From Schlesneria sp. DSM 10557 (GTDB lineage: Bacteria > Planctomycetota > Planctomycetia > Planctomycetales > Planctomycetaceae), in contig NZ_CP124747.1 in the NCBI RefSeq assembly GCF_041860085.1, positions 2,232,001-2,296,000 on the forward strand: a stretch of 64,000 bases of DNA. The letters run 5' to 3'. The position numbers were made by a program, and so were the translations under genes. Each line of letters starts with the position of its first letter. The stretch's first letter is position 1. The notes under the pieces were generated by a model. The model searched no databases. It worked only from the letters and a program-made list of their open reading frames with translations, and was not told the DNA's origin. Shown here piece by piece: positions 1 through 8,445 of this stretch.

Positions 1-529
1 GTCGCTGAAACTCGCCGAACGTTCGATCACCATTCGAGAGCATCACCAGATCACTCCCTGCCGAGAGTGTTTCCAGATCGGCAATCAATCGCAGTCGCTC
101 CTGAACCGTATGGGGCCAGTCAAAAATGATCGCGGTGATATCTTCGAGGGGAATCGAGGACAGTTCCTTGTCGCTCCGAACCGTCCATGACAAAGAGAGA
201 ACCTCTTTGTCGACAGTGAGGGACCGCGCCGCCAGACGATCACCATTTGTCAGCCAGATGGAAGGTGACGTATGACTGCGAGTCGCATTGGAACGCTCAA
301 ACCTGACAGACTGCAGCCGGGAATGCTGGAAGAGACGTTCTTCAGGAGATGCCAGGACCAGTTGGTCCGTCGACCAGGATTTCAAATTCCCCTCGAATTG
401 TTCCCCGGCGATGTCGGTTAAGCGGACAAGATCCTGCGCCTGCAACGGCCTTGCTGACCCAGCGAGAAGGAGAACAAGTACCAGCAAGCATGTGCCTGCT
501 GTTTGACGAAAGCAAATTGGATCGGTCAC
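1..529 (-). CDS. Secreted protein of unknown function (C-terminus outside window)
   Basis: A minus-strand reading frame stays open from a GTG at 527-529 to the left edge, about 176 codons, so the stop lies outside the window. The N-terminus has a polar head, a Leu/Val-rich core (LLVLVLLLAG) and a likely cleavage site after PLQAQ, which is a classical signal peptide. The mature part alternates short beta-like stretches with LTNGD and LSNGD motifs, suggesting a repeated sheet fold, as in many planctomycete secreted proteins. A second in-frame GTG lies further upstream near 673, but it would bury the signal peptide, so the 529 start is preferred. I do not recognise a named domain or an enzymatic motif. 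The function is unknown; export to the periplasm or surface is the only supported inference. Confidence 0.6.
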   Translation of the reverse strand, partial: MTDPICFRQTAGTCLLVLVLLLAGSARPLQAQDLVRLTDIAGEQFEGNLKSWSTDQLVLASPEERLFQHSRLQSVRFERSNATRSHTSPSIWLTNGDRLAARSLTVDKEVLSLSWTVRSDKELSSIPLEDITAIIFDWPHTVQERLRLIADLETLSAGSDLVMLSNGDRTFGEFQR

Positions 530-781
530 TTGGAATTTCCCTTCGCGAGTCTGCGTCTGTCGGAATGATCTCGGTGGTACCGACTTGAGTGGGGTGCCTG
601 AAGTTCCCGGCCTTGCTGCGGCAAATTTGCAACGACCGGGCCGACGGCCATGGTTCTCAGTAAGGCGATTCACTCCTGTTGAAACAGATCTTGCTCATTT
701 CGTGCCAGCAGACTTTTTCGCACGTCGGCCCACTTACTCGCAATACGCTTGCCGCGTCTGGCTAATGCCGGGCGACTGATT

Positions 782-1936
782 TCATCGCTGAAAAATCGGA
801 AGCAGATTGTTCGGCATCTGAAGGATCAGGCAGGCCATACTGGTCCCGTACACATCATTGATTTGCAGATCCGTCCACCCTCCATCGGGACCTTGTCGGG
901 CGAGGAGTTCATCACGAATGGCGGGATACCATTGTCGCCAGTTTTCCTCACCCGCGTGCCACATGGCCTGAACGGCGTAGTAGTGGCCGTAAAAGTAGTG
1001 ATTATTGGTGGGAATCAAATCCTGACGTGGCGGAAACCGCAGCAGATAGCCCAATCCCCGTTCCAGATCCCGTCCATCGGTGACGCCTGCGTTGTAGAGG
1101 ACGACGACACCCGCAGCCGACCGGGGAAACTCGCTCATCGGTCGATCACCCAATCGATACCGGAATCCTCCGTCCGCGTTCTGGCATTTGCGGACATATT
1201 CGACACAGTTGTCGACCGTGGTTTTCGGAACGGCGATCCCGCAATTTCTTGCAGCGCGCAAGGCCATCATCTGGCAAACGGTGACAGAGACGTCGGCGTC
1301 TCTCCCGTCGGGCTTGTAGCGCCAGCCCCCTTCTTTGTTCTGCGAATTGATGATGAGTTGAGTGGCCGACTTCAGCGATTCGCGAATCTCGGGCTTGGGG
1401 CTCATCCCGTAGACTTCCGCCAGAAACAGCGTGGCGAAACCGTGCCCATACATGGGACCATGCTCAGGGCTGTCGTCCCGCTTGATGAAGCCCGACGGGC
1501 TGACGCACGAGAGAATGTACTCAACGGACTTATCAACCTTTTTGCCGTAGGGTCCGCGGCCGGGAACGTGCCCCGCCGAAAGAAAGGCCATACCTGCCAG
1601 TGAGGTGACGGCCACGTTTCGCTTGTAGCTGTTGGCGAAGTACCAGCCTTCGTCATGCTGGCGGTTCGCCAGAAAGACCAGTCCCCGGTCGATCGCTTTC
1701 TGCGTCTCGGGAGTAATGAATTCGTGACCCCGCGCTTCGAAGGATCGCGCATTGGGGGACGGGACCGTTGTCTGAGTTTGTGCGGAGGCGACTTGGCAGT
1801 GACTCAATGATCCGACGAAGCAGGCTGCGATGAGCAGAGACTGTAAGGCACTAAGGAGATTACCGCGTAGATTACCAGGCCGGGACCGTAACGATGGGGG
1901 ACTGGAGCTGAGGATCTCTCCAAAGTGGGGCTTCAT
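782..1936 (-). CDS. Secreted prenyltransferase/squalene-cyclase-repeat protein
   Basis: The protein is built from alpha/alpha-toroid repeats of the squalene-hopene-cyclase and prenyltransferase-beta class. Repeat signatures of the Q-x-x-D/E-G-G-W/F type are visible: QNKEGGW, QNADGGF and QGPDGGW, plus an early QHDEGW. There is an N-terminal hydrophobic signal (LLIAACFVGSLSHCQVASAQ), so the protein is exported, unlike true hopene cyclases. I see no DxDD cyclase acid motif, so terpene cyclisation is unlikely and a binding or structural role is possible. The frame is open further upstream to a TTG at 2140. The ATG at 1936 is chosen because it leaves a plausible signal peptide, but it still overlaps the 3' end of the upstream lipoprotein gene by 65 bp and has no clear ribosome binding site. 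The start is therefore uncertain; the fold assignment is solid. Confidence 0.8.
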   Translation of the reverse strand: MKPHFGEILSSSPPSLRSRPGNLRGNLLSALQSLLIAACFVGSLSHCQVASAQTQTTVPSPNARSFEARGHEFITPETQKAIDRGLVFLANRQHDEGWYFANSYKRNVAVTSLAGMAFLSAGHVPGRGPYGKKVDKSVEYILSCVSPSGFIKRDDSPEHGPMYGHGFATLFLAEVYGMSPKPEIRESLKSATQLIINSQNKEGGWRYKPDGRDADVSVTVCQMMALRAARNCGIAVPKTTVDNCVEYVRKCQNADGGFRYRLGDRPMSEFPRSAAGVVVLYNAGVTDGRDLERGLGYLLRFPPRQDLIPTNNHYFYGHYYAVQAMWHAGEENWRQWYPAIRDELLARQGPDGGWTDLQINDVYGTSMACLILQMPNNLLPIFQR

Positions 1937-2258
1937 TCCGGACGGTGCGCGCCGGCGCAGGAGAGTCCAGCACCGAATACCGCTGTTGTGGAAATCCATT
2001 GGCCGCCTTGAGGAATCGGAGATCGTAATCTTTCCGAGTATCCGTCCGAGGCTCAATGAAGGTACGCGGACGGGTGAAAGTGTTAGGCCCGGCAGATTCA
2101 TCCGGAAACGGATCATGAATATTGTACGACCTCGCTTCAACGGCAGCCGGCCGGGGAATCCAACTCAGAAATCGAGTCTCCTGAGTTCCACAGCAGCCTG
2201 ACGCCATGACCAATATCAGTAAAGCTGTCACGCATTCCTTTGCGCGGTCCATATCCAT
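1872..2258 (-). CDS. Small lipoprotein, planctomycete-type, unknown function
   Basis: A 128-residue product starting MDMDRAKE with a hydrophobic segment and the lipobox ASGC (LILVMASGCCG), so it should be lipidated and anchored at a membrane. The mature part is rich in Pro and Arg (FTRPRTFIEPRTDTRK). The ATG at 2258 is preferred over the in-frame GTG at 2282, because GAAGGAG sits five bases upstream of it. Its 3' end overlaps the N-terminal coding region of the terpene-cyclase-repeat gene in another frame, so the two are probably co-transcribed. I recall similar short lipoproteins in planctomycete genomes but know no assigned function. Confidence 0.65.
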   Translation of the reverse strand: MDMDRAKECVTALLILVMASGCCGTQETRFLSWIPRPAAVEARSYNIHDPFPDESAGPNTFTRPRTFIEPRTDTRKDYDLRFLKAANGFPQQRYSVLDSPAPARTVRNEAPLWRDPQLQSPIVTVPAW

Positions 2259-2637
2259 CGCTCCTTCGTTTCGGAGATTCACCGATCCATCGGCAAACTC
2301 CGCCGGAGTTGGATTATAGTCAAGATTCGAATTCGCCGGATAGGCCGACTCGATCCGCTACCAGGCACCCCATCCTAAACGTCGCCGTAAAGTATTTCAC
2401 TGCTGAAATTTATCTCGAACCATCAACTTTGCGCGATTGACCGCCGGGGCCGCTAGAACAAATTTCAGGAGCCTTTCATCTGGCCATTTATTTTTCATGT
2501 ACTCGTGCATAGATTGTACCTACGTGCTCTGGGGGACGGAACGGCGCAAATTGGACCAGGTCACTGCGAATGACGCAGTGGCGCAGGAGTAGTGCTGAGC
2601 ATGAATTCAGTCAGGCCGACAGCAAAGGACTTAAGCG
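2259..2637. other. Divergent intergenic region
   Basis: These 379 bases separate the lipoprotein (minus) from the membrane protein (plus), so promoters for both should lie here. No convincing ORF, hairpin terminator or recognisable operator was seen. An AAAGGA about ten bases before the ATG at 2638 is an acceptable ribosome binding site. Confidence 0.4.
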
Positions 2638-4293
2638 ATGGCTGAATTCCGTGATAGCCATGACCAATTGACGTTTCTCGACTCCTCCAACGACGTTCAC
2701 CTCAGTCACCCCACTTTATTCACGACATCACGAGTGAGTTCCAATTCGTCACCCGTACTGATTCGGGAAGTCATCGCGCTGGTCCTGTTGGTCGTGCTGT
2801 CCGATCTGACACTCTATCGATCGGTTGGATACGCCGGGCCGGCTGTCTTGTTCGTTCTTGGACCGCTGCTGCTGTGTCTGGGAACTGTCCGCCTCGTGGG
2901 GGATCTGAGCCTCTGGATTCTCAGTCCCATGCTGGCTCTGCTGTCGCTTCGCTTGCTGTGGTGCGGATCGCATCTGGCTGTGATCACCGGGTTTGTCCTG
3001 CTGTGCTGTTTTACGATGAGCCTCGCCGGCTTGCGGCCGTATCTGACGCAAGTTGTCGTATTTACGTCGAAATGGATCGAAGCGGGCTACCGGGGACTAC
3101 ATCATTACTTTCGGACCCTTTCCCGTTTGAGCCCCGTCGTATTGCGGACGCAATCGTTTTCCATCGCACTCCCCATCCTCACCTTCGTCGTATTTTCGTC
3201 GATTTTCGTGATGGCGAACCCGCATCTGGTACGCTCGCTCGGGCGGAAATTCAGCCGGTTGGTGGTGAATCTCGACCTCTGGATGCAGCAGCTTCACTTT
3301 TCCGAAGTCCTGTTCTGTCTGGTCGCGACCTGGCTCGCAGTCGGAATGCTGAGACCCGCCGTCCGACAGTTTGAATTGTCAGACCGTGAGCCATACCAGA
3401 AACAGCAGATCACCAAATCTCCCTACTACGAACCCTATCGCAACTCGCTCGTGGTCGTAATTGGTCTGTTCACGCTGTACCTGATTTTCGAATTCCAGAC
3501 GCTCTGGTTCCGGACCTTCCCGCCGGGTTTTCATTACTCCGGATATGCCCACGAAGGGGCGATCTGGCTGACAATCGCGTTGGGACTGGCCACAATCATG
3601 CTGTCGCTGATCTTCCGCGGCACAATTCTAAGAGACCCTCGACTGGCGCGTCTGAAGACGCTTTCGTGGGTCTGGTCTCTGCAGAACATGATTCTGGCGC
3701 TGGCCGTGTTCAACAGGCTGTTTATTTACATCGGATTCAACGGCATGACCCGCATGAGGGTCATCGGAATTCTCGGAGCCGCGTCCGTGGTCTGCGGCTT
3801 TCTGCTGGTGCTTCAAAAGATCGCACGGGGTCACAGTTTCACCTGGTTGATTCGACGCCAGTTGTGGACCGTCTCCGTCGCGATCTATTTGTACGCAGTT
3901 CTCCCCGTAGATGCTTTCGTTAACCAGTACAACGTCAATCGAGTACTCGAAGGGGACCTGCGGCCCTCAGTCCAGATCAGTGCACATCCCACGAGCGATG
4001 AAGGGTTGCTCTGCCTCAGATCCCTGACGGAACTTCCCAATGACTTCATTCGCGAAGGTATTCGGGCGATGCTGACCGAACGCTGGATCGAATTAACCGA
4101 AAAAAGTCCCGTGCCAGCGCCCCGGCACTGGACCGCAAAACAATTCGCCAGCGATCGATTGAAGAAGCAACTGTCGCGAATCGCTCCTCGATGGCAAAAC
4201 TCCTCTGAAGTCGCCGAGACCGATGAATCGAGCCATTTGCGACGCCTGAGCAAGATCGAGGAATTCCGCGTCTACGCTTACCAGTGGTACTGA
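2638..4293 (+). CDS. Polytopic membrane protein, DUF4153/DUF4173-like
   Basis: A 551-residue protein with a roughly 45-residue soluble head, then about ten to twelve hydrophobic segments (for example IALVLLVVLSDLTLY, AVLFVLGPLLLCLG, LVVVIGLFTLYLIFEF, VCGFLLVLQKIA), and a soluble C-terminal tail of about 130 residues. The central segment YSGYAHEGAIWLTIALGLAT and the later FNGMTRMRVIGILG match what I remember of the DUF4153/DUF4173 membrane families, whose function is not established. No transporter or enzyme motif is visible. It stands alone on the plus strand, convergent with the short-chain dehydrogenase downstream. Confidence 0.7.
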   Translation: MAEFRDSHDQLTFLDSSNDVHLSHPTLFTTSRVSSNSSPVLIREVIALVLLVVLSDLTLYRSVGYAGPAVLFVLGPLLLCLGTVRLVGDLSLWILSPMLALLSLRLLWCGSHLAVITGFVLLCCFTMSLAGLRPYLTQVVVFTSKWIEAGYRGLHHYFRTLSRLSPVVLRTQSFSIALPILTFVVFSSIFVMANPHLVRSLGRKFSRLVVNLDLWMQQLHFSEVLFCLVATWLAVGMLRPAVRQFELSDREPYQKQQITKSPYYEPYRNSLVVVIGLFTLYLIFEFQTLWFRTFPPGFHYSGYAHEGAIWLTIALGLATIMLSLIFRGTILRDPRLARLKTLSWVWSLQNMILALAVFNRLFIYIGFNGMTRMRVIGILGAASVVCGFLLVLQKIARGHSFTWLIRRQLWTVSVAIYLYAVLPVDAFVNQYNVNRVLEGDLRPSVQISAHPTSDEGLLCLRSLTELPNDFIREGIRAMLTERWIELTEKSPVPAPRHWTAKQFASDRLKKQLSRIAPRWQNSSEVAETDESSHLRRLSKIEEFRVYAYQWY

Positions 4294-4474
4294 TCGCTCC
4301 GTGGTGTAGATGACCAGGGGGGGCGCGGGAGCGGCCACGAAGATCTGCGGATTGTTCATCGCGGCCAGACTTCCGTGCCCCGTTCAATAGTTGAAATTGA
4401 AGAAAACATCGCGGCCGTCGTCAGAACTTCTTCGAGCGAGAAAATGTCTTCGGGGATTGCGAACCGACTGCGGC

Positions 4475-5245
4475 TCACTGCGCCGTATAGCCGCCGTCGA
4501 CCATCAAGAGCGACCCGGTCACGAATGACGCTTCTTCCGAGGCCAGGAACAAAATCGGGTAAGCGATCTCGCGAGGTTCAGCAATTCTTTTCAGCAGATG
4601 AGCGCCTCCCCACGCGGGATCCGCTTCCGCCGCCTTGCGGTCCAATCCTGCTTCGGAGGTCAATCGTTCCACAATTTGCGTCCAGACGACACCGGGCGCC
4701 ACGGAATTGACGCGAATGTTATCCGGCGCCAGGTCCATCGCCATGCAGCGGGTCATACTGGCAATCGCCGCTTTCGTGGCGTTGTACGTCACCATTTCCT
4801 TTTGGGCGATCACGCTCGAAATCGAAGCGAGGTTCACGATCGAACCGCCCCCTCCCTTCCGCATCAGCGGAACGCAGTACTTGGCACAAAGGGAAGGCCC
4901 GACGACATTGACGTCCAGAATTTCGCGCCATTCCTGAACAGTGGCATCGATCCCTTTGAGCACGAACACGGCGGCATTATTCACGAGAATATCGAGCTTT
5001 CCGAACGCATCTTCGATAGCCGCAGCCATGCGTTGAATGCTCGATTCGTCTCCCACGTCGGTGGGCACGAACAGAGCCTGCCCGCCCCTCTGGGTAATCG
5101 CCGCAGCCACCTCGCGGCCACTCGCTTCGTCGCGTTCCGCAATCACGACCCGGGCGCCTTCTTCGGCGAACAATTCGCACGTTGCGCGACCGATTCCTGC
5201 TCCCCCACCGGTTACGACAGCAACTTTGTTTTTCAGACGGTCCAT
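4475..5245 (-). CDS. Short-chain dehydrogenase/reductase (SDR)
   Basis: A classical 256-residue SDR. The Rossmann nucleotide motif TGGGAGIG lies at residues 12-19, the NNAA motif follows near 89-92, and the catalytic triad reads S141, Y154 and K158 (Y-N-A-T-K). Cofactor preference cannot be set from sequence alone, although E37 at the end of beta-2 (VVIAERDE) hints at NAD over NADP. The C-terminal part FVTGSLLMVDGGYTAQ is typical of glucose-dehydrogenase and FabG-like members. The substrate is unknown, and there is no partner gene nearby to suggest a pathway. Confidence 0.85.
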   Translation of the reverse strand: MDRLKNKVAVVTGGGAGIGRATCELFAEEGARVVIAERDEASGREVAAAITQRGGQALFVPTDVGDESSIQRMAAAIEDAFGKLDILVNNAAVFVLKGIDATVQEWREILDVNVVGPSLCAKYCVPLMRKGGGGSIVNLASISSVIAQKEMVTYNATKAAIASMTRCMAMDLAPDNIRVNSVAPGVVWTQIVERLTSEAGLDRKAAEADPAWGGAHLLKRIAEPREIAYPILFLASEEASFVTGSLLMVDGGYTAQ

Positions 5246-5464
5246 GCGGATGGGCTTCCTGCAACGAGAGATAACGGGAGAAACACATCAGCCATTATGC
5301 ATATCGAAATTCGCAGCTGCCACTGATTTCGAACGTTCTGCACGGGATTCCCTTCCGCCCGAGCGTCGAACCAGCGAAGATGCAAGGCTCGCCCGGGCCG
5401 CGTTCACGGAACGATTGATCTGCGGGTGTGCGCAGGAATTATGCTGAATTGACTGACGACGAAC

Positions 5465-6145
5465 GTGCGAATCGCAGAGATTTTTCATTCGATCCAGGGA
5501 GAAGGGGAGTTTTCAGGAACGCCGTCGGTCTTCGTGCGCACGACCGGTTGCAATCTTCGGTGCTGGTTCTGTGATACGCCCTACGCTTCATTTCGTCCCG
5601 AAGGGGCGCGCCGCGACAGTGCCGAGGTTTTGAACGAAATCCTGAGCGTTGACTGCGAGCATGTCGTCATCACGGGCGGAGAACCATTGCTCCAGCCCGA
5701 GGTCGTGCCTCTGGCACGGACCCTTCGAGAACAGGGGAAGATCGTTACGCTGGAAACGGCGGGAACCGTTTTCCGTCCCATTGAGGTCGATCTGATGTCG
5801 ATCAGCCCGAAGCTCTCAAACTCGTCCCCGCGTGATTCGGTTCGCTGGAAAGAACGCCATCAGCGTGACCGCCATCGCCCCGGTGTGATTCAGCAGTTGC
5901 TCGAAACGTCCCGGTACCAGCTGAAGTTCGTGGTGGATCAGCCGGAGGATCTGGATGAGATCGTCGCCTACCTGACCGGTTTTCCCACCGTCTCTCCGGA
6001 ATGCGTCTGGCTGATGCCGCAAGGAGTAAAACAGGAGGAACTGGTTCAGAAAGAAGGCTGGCTGGCCCCGGCTGCGGCGAGGTTAGGATTTCGCTTCTGC
6101 CCTCGTAAGCAGATCGAAATGTTTGGGAATGTCCGGGGAACCTGA
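5465..6145 (+). CDS. queE: 7-carboxy-7-deazaguanine synthase (radical SAM)
   Basis: QueE converts 6-carboxytetrahydropterin to 7-carboxy-7-deazaguanine in the preQ0/queuosine pathway, using a 4Fe-4S cluster and SAM. The N-terminus MRIAEIFHSIQGEGEFSGTP is diagnostic of the family, and the cluster cysteines C29, C33 and C36 form the C-x3-C-x2-C motif (CNLRCWFC). The glycine-rich SAM contact ITGGEP is present. At 226 residues it is a normal length. The start is GTG at 5465; no earlier candidate keeps the conserved N-terminus. No other queuosine genes are in the window. It converges with a methyltransferase gene, and a strong hairpin lies between them. Confidence 0.92.
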   Translation: MRIAEIFHSIQGEGEFSGTPSVFVRTTGCNLRCWFCDTPYASFRPEGARRDSAEVLNEILSVDCEHVVITGGEPLLQPEVVPLARTLREQGKIVTLETAGTVFRPIEVDLMSISPKLSNSSPRDSVRWKERHQRDRHRPGVIQQLLETSRYQLKFVVDQPEDLDEIVAYLTGFPTVSPECVWLMPQGVKQEELVQKEGWLAPAAARLGFRFCPRKQIEMFGNVRGT

Positions 6146-6240
6146 GACGGACGCGGACCGATGTTGCGTTAAGACCAAACCTCGATCGCGCAAACGCAGC
6201 TTCGGTCGTGTCTCATCTCGCGGCTGTAAGAGGGCTGGTA

Positions 6241-6295
6241 TAAACAAAGCATCACCCCGGTCTGCCGATCGCTGGCGATGGGGCAGACCGGGGTG
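6241..6295 (-). terminator. Rho-independent terminator of the methyltransferase transcript
   Basis: A perfect 14-bp stem pairs 6253-6266 with 6282-6295 (arm CACCCCGGTCTGCC) around a 15-base loop. Read on the minus strand it is followed by ATGCTTTGTTTA, a U-rich tail, about 40 bases after the methyltransferase stop. On the plus strand the stem is followed by GGCGAATCC, with no U tract, so it chiefly terminates the minus-strand transcript, though it may also stop readthrough from queE. Confidence 0.8.
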
Positions 6296-6335
6296 GCGAA
6301 TCCTCTGAATAATGCAGCGCACCAAATCATCGCAG

Positions 6336-7049
6336 TCAGTTTTTTGACGGGGCGATGCTGCTGGTCTGTTTTTGAATCGCAACTACAAGCCGGTTCGAGT
6401 TGAAGTCGCTTGAGGCGGTCGTCATCCACGGGGAAGTGACGTAGGGCACGATCCGTTGGTCCTGCTGGAAGTCCATCCCGCGGTAAGCCCAGCATTCGAC
6501 ATCCGGCAGGGAATCGACGAGCGACGCCAGTTCGGTAGGGGTAGGAGCAACGTACCGACCTGCGAAGCGATCAATCGTCTTCTGAACAATCGGATTGCTC
6601 TTGTTAGGAACAACAACCACAATCCGGCCACCACTGCTGACGCGATTCCAGAGTGTTTTGAGTGTCTGCTGCCAGCCGACGAGTTGCAGCAGTTCGATGC
6701 AGAAGATCAGATCAAAGCGTCCGAGCGATCGGCAGAACTCCTCATCTTCCGGGGTGCCGACTTCCCAGCGTACGTGGGGATGCCTGACACGACACTCGGA
6801 AATGGATTCTTCAATGATATCAACCCCGACCACCTCGCTGGCCTGCAAGGCTGCCAGGACCAGCGAAAGCTGACCACGCCCGCAGCCGACATCCAGACAA
6901 CGCTTACCGCAGACGGGCCCGGCCGCTTCAAGGGCGATCCCAAACGTCTGGCCTTGAACGTGAGCGTTTGAATAGTCGAGCCACGTGGTCTCGTTCGCGT
7001 AGATCTTGTGGTAGTAATCGACCCATGAGGCGGAAGATGACGTTGTCAT
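6336..7049 (-). CDS. Class I SAM-dependent methyltransferase, copy 1 of a tandem pair
   Basis: A 237-residue Rossmann-fold methyltransferase. Motif I is CLDVGCGRG, followed by the acidic ribose-binding strand VVGVDI and a C-terminal beta strand with LVVAIQKQ. The acceptor is unknown. Segments WLDYSNAHVQGQTFG and YRGMDFQQDQR are shared almost exactly with the protein encoded at 7660-8370, so the two genes are a duplication. The ATG at 7049 is chosen because similarity to the paralogue begins close after it; the frame is open further upstream but shows no family sequence. The gene lies last in the minus-strand surface cluster and is followed by a strong terminator. Confidence 0.85.
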   Translation of the reverse strand: MTTSSSASWVDYYHKIYANETTWLDYSNAHVQGQTFGIALEAAGPVCGKRCLDVGCGRGQLSLVLAALQASEVVGVDIIEESISECRVRHPHVRWEVGTPEDEEFCRSLGRFDLIFCIELLQLVGWQQTLKTLWNRVSSGGRIVVVVPNKSNPIVQKTIDRFAGRYVAPTPTELASLVDSLPDVECWAYRGMDFQQDQRIVPYVTSPWMTTASSDFNSNRLVVAIQKQTSSIAPSKN

Positions 7050-7659
7050 TGGGCGGGCTCCAATAAAAGATGTAGCGACGAACGCTCCAAAGTCGGGAAC
7101 AGCTCTGGCAGCGATAGCAAGTTGCCAAGACTCTGTTGCCAGCCCTGATCTCAACAGACGCGTGGACGAGGCAACTCGTACTACAGCCATTGACTGCTGT
7201 TACAAACCCTACAACTGTAAAGGTCGACCAAAAGCCCACAAACTCACGACCTTTTTCAAGGAAAATTAAGGAAAAGTATCAAGAACGATTTGGTCGGCGA
7301 CTGTCGGTCGGTGACATTGAGAAACCGGACAGCAAATCCCCGAAAGTCCGGCAGAATCAGCCGGAGATTGGTCGCACCAATTCTCGACCACAGGAGCTCC
7401 CCCTCACGGACCGAGGGGGGAGACGTTCATGCGGGCCGCGGGAAAAAGATGTCTGGGCGCCGAGAGTGAGACTGTTTCCTGTCGCAGATCAAAGCCGGGA
7501 AGGTGGGCGACTGCGACGAAAATGAATGACGAGCAACTCGTTATCAGACGGTATTTACGCACCACGAAGGACCGAAGGCGGGCGATGAGTACGAATACTC
7601 ACGAATGCAAAGTCGGTATGACGGTGGATCCCGCCGAGACCTGCTCGTAGACTTCGGTC
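7050..7659. other. Spacer between the duplicated methyltransferase genes
   Basis: These 610 bases have no reading frame with protein-like content on either strand. The gap is long for two genes on the same strand, so copy 1 probably has its own promoter here. No terminator hairpin was found downstream of copy 2. Nothing else was recognised. Confidence 0.4.
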
Positions 7660-8370
7660 TCAAGCGTTTGAGTCCACAGCTCCAGACTGCTTTTGAAGGA
7701 CGATCACCATCCGGTTGGAGGAAAACTCTTTCACGACCGTGCTTGCCCAGGGAGACGTGACATACGGAACAAGTCGCTGGTCCTGTTGAAAATCCATGCC
7801 CCGATAGCCCCAGCAGTCCAGGTCAGGCAGTTCTGCCACCAGCGCCGCGATTTCAGCGGGATTAGGTGGCGCATATCGTCCCTCGAACCGGGCGATTGTC
7901 TTCTGCACAATCGCATTGTCCTTATTCGGCACGATTGCCACGATCCTTCCGCCGGCATTGAGCTGCTTCCATAGCAAATGCAGACACCTTCGCCAGTCCA
8001 CGTAGTGCAGCATTTCAATCAGGAAGATGACGTCAAAGTTTCCGAGCGACTGGACAAACTGTTCGTCTTCCGGCGTCCCGACTTCCCACTGCACATGGGG
8101 ATGCTGATTGCGGCAGGCGGCAATCGATTCCGCCACGATATCAACGCCAACGACCCGACTTGCCTGCAATCCGGCGAGCGCCAGCGAGAGGTGGCCTCGT
8201 CCGCAGCCCACATCGAGACACTGCTTCCCATTGATGGGGCCGGCAGATTCAATGGCCACGCCGAAGGTCTGCCCCTGCACGTGCGCATTTGAGTAGTCGA
8301 GCCAGGGACTGCCACCGGCAAAGACTCGCTGATAGTACTCGCCCCACGACTCTTGCTGCGATTCAACCAT
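7660..8370 (-). CDS. Class I SAM-dependent methyltransferase, copy 2 of a tandem pair
   Basis: A 236-residue methyltransferase with SAM motif I CLDVGCGRG, the acidic strand VVGVDI and a motif-IV-like region FDVIFLIEMLHYVD. It is a close paralogue of the protein at 6336-7049: conserved blocks run from WLDYSNAHVQGQTFG near the N-terminus to YVTSPW near the C-terminus, and length is nearly equal. The ATG at 8370 matches the paralogue start. The gene lies 75 bases after the UDP-sugar dehydrogenase stop on the same strand, so it is likely in one transcript with it. Sugar or lipid methylation would fit the context, but the acceptor is not shown by the sequence. Confidence 0.85.
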   Translation of the reverse strand: MVESQQESWGEYYQRVFAGGSPWLDYSNAHVQGQTFGVAIESAGPINGKQCLDVGCGRGHLSLALAGLQASRVVGVDIVAESIAACRNQHPHVQWEVGTPEDEQFVQSLGNFDVIFLIEMLHYVDWRRCLHLLWKQLNAGGRIVAIVPNKDNAIVQKTIARFEGRYAPPNPAEIAALVAELPDLDCWGYRGMDFQQDQRLVPYVTSPWASTVVKEFSSNRMVIVLQKQSGAVDSNA

Positions 8371-8445
8371 GTTTGCAACTCTCGGGAAAATGAGACGTGC
8401 CAGAAAAGGATACCGTGATGGCAATCACAGAACGGCTGTGGGTGA

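Noticed and set aside
782-1603. Long plus-strand frame (284 codons) opposite the terpene-cyclase-repeat gene
   Set aside because: It is the antisense shadow of a gene with clear repeat motifs and has no protein-like pattern.
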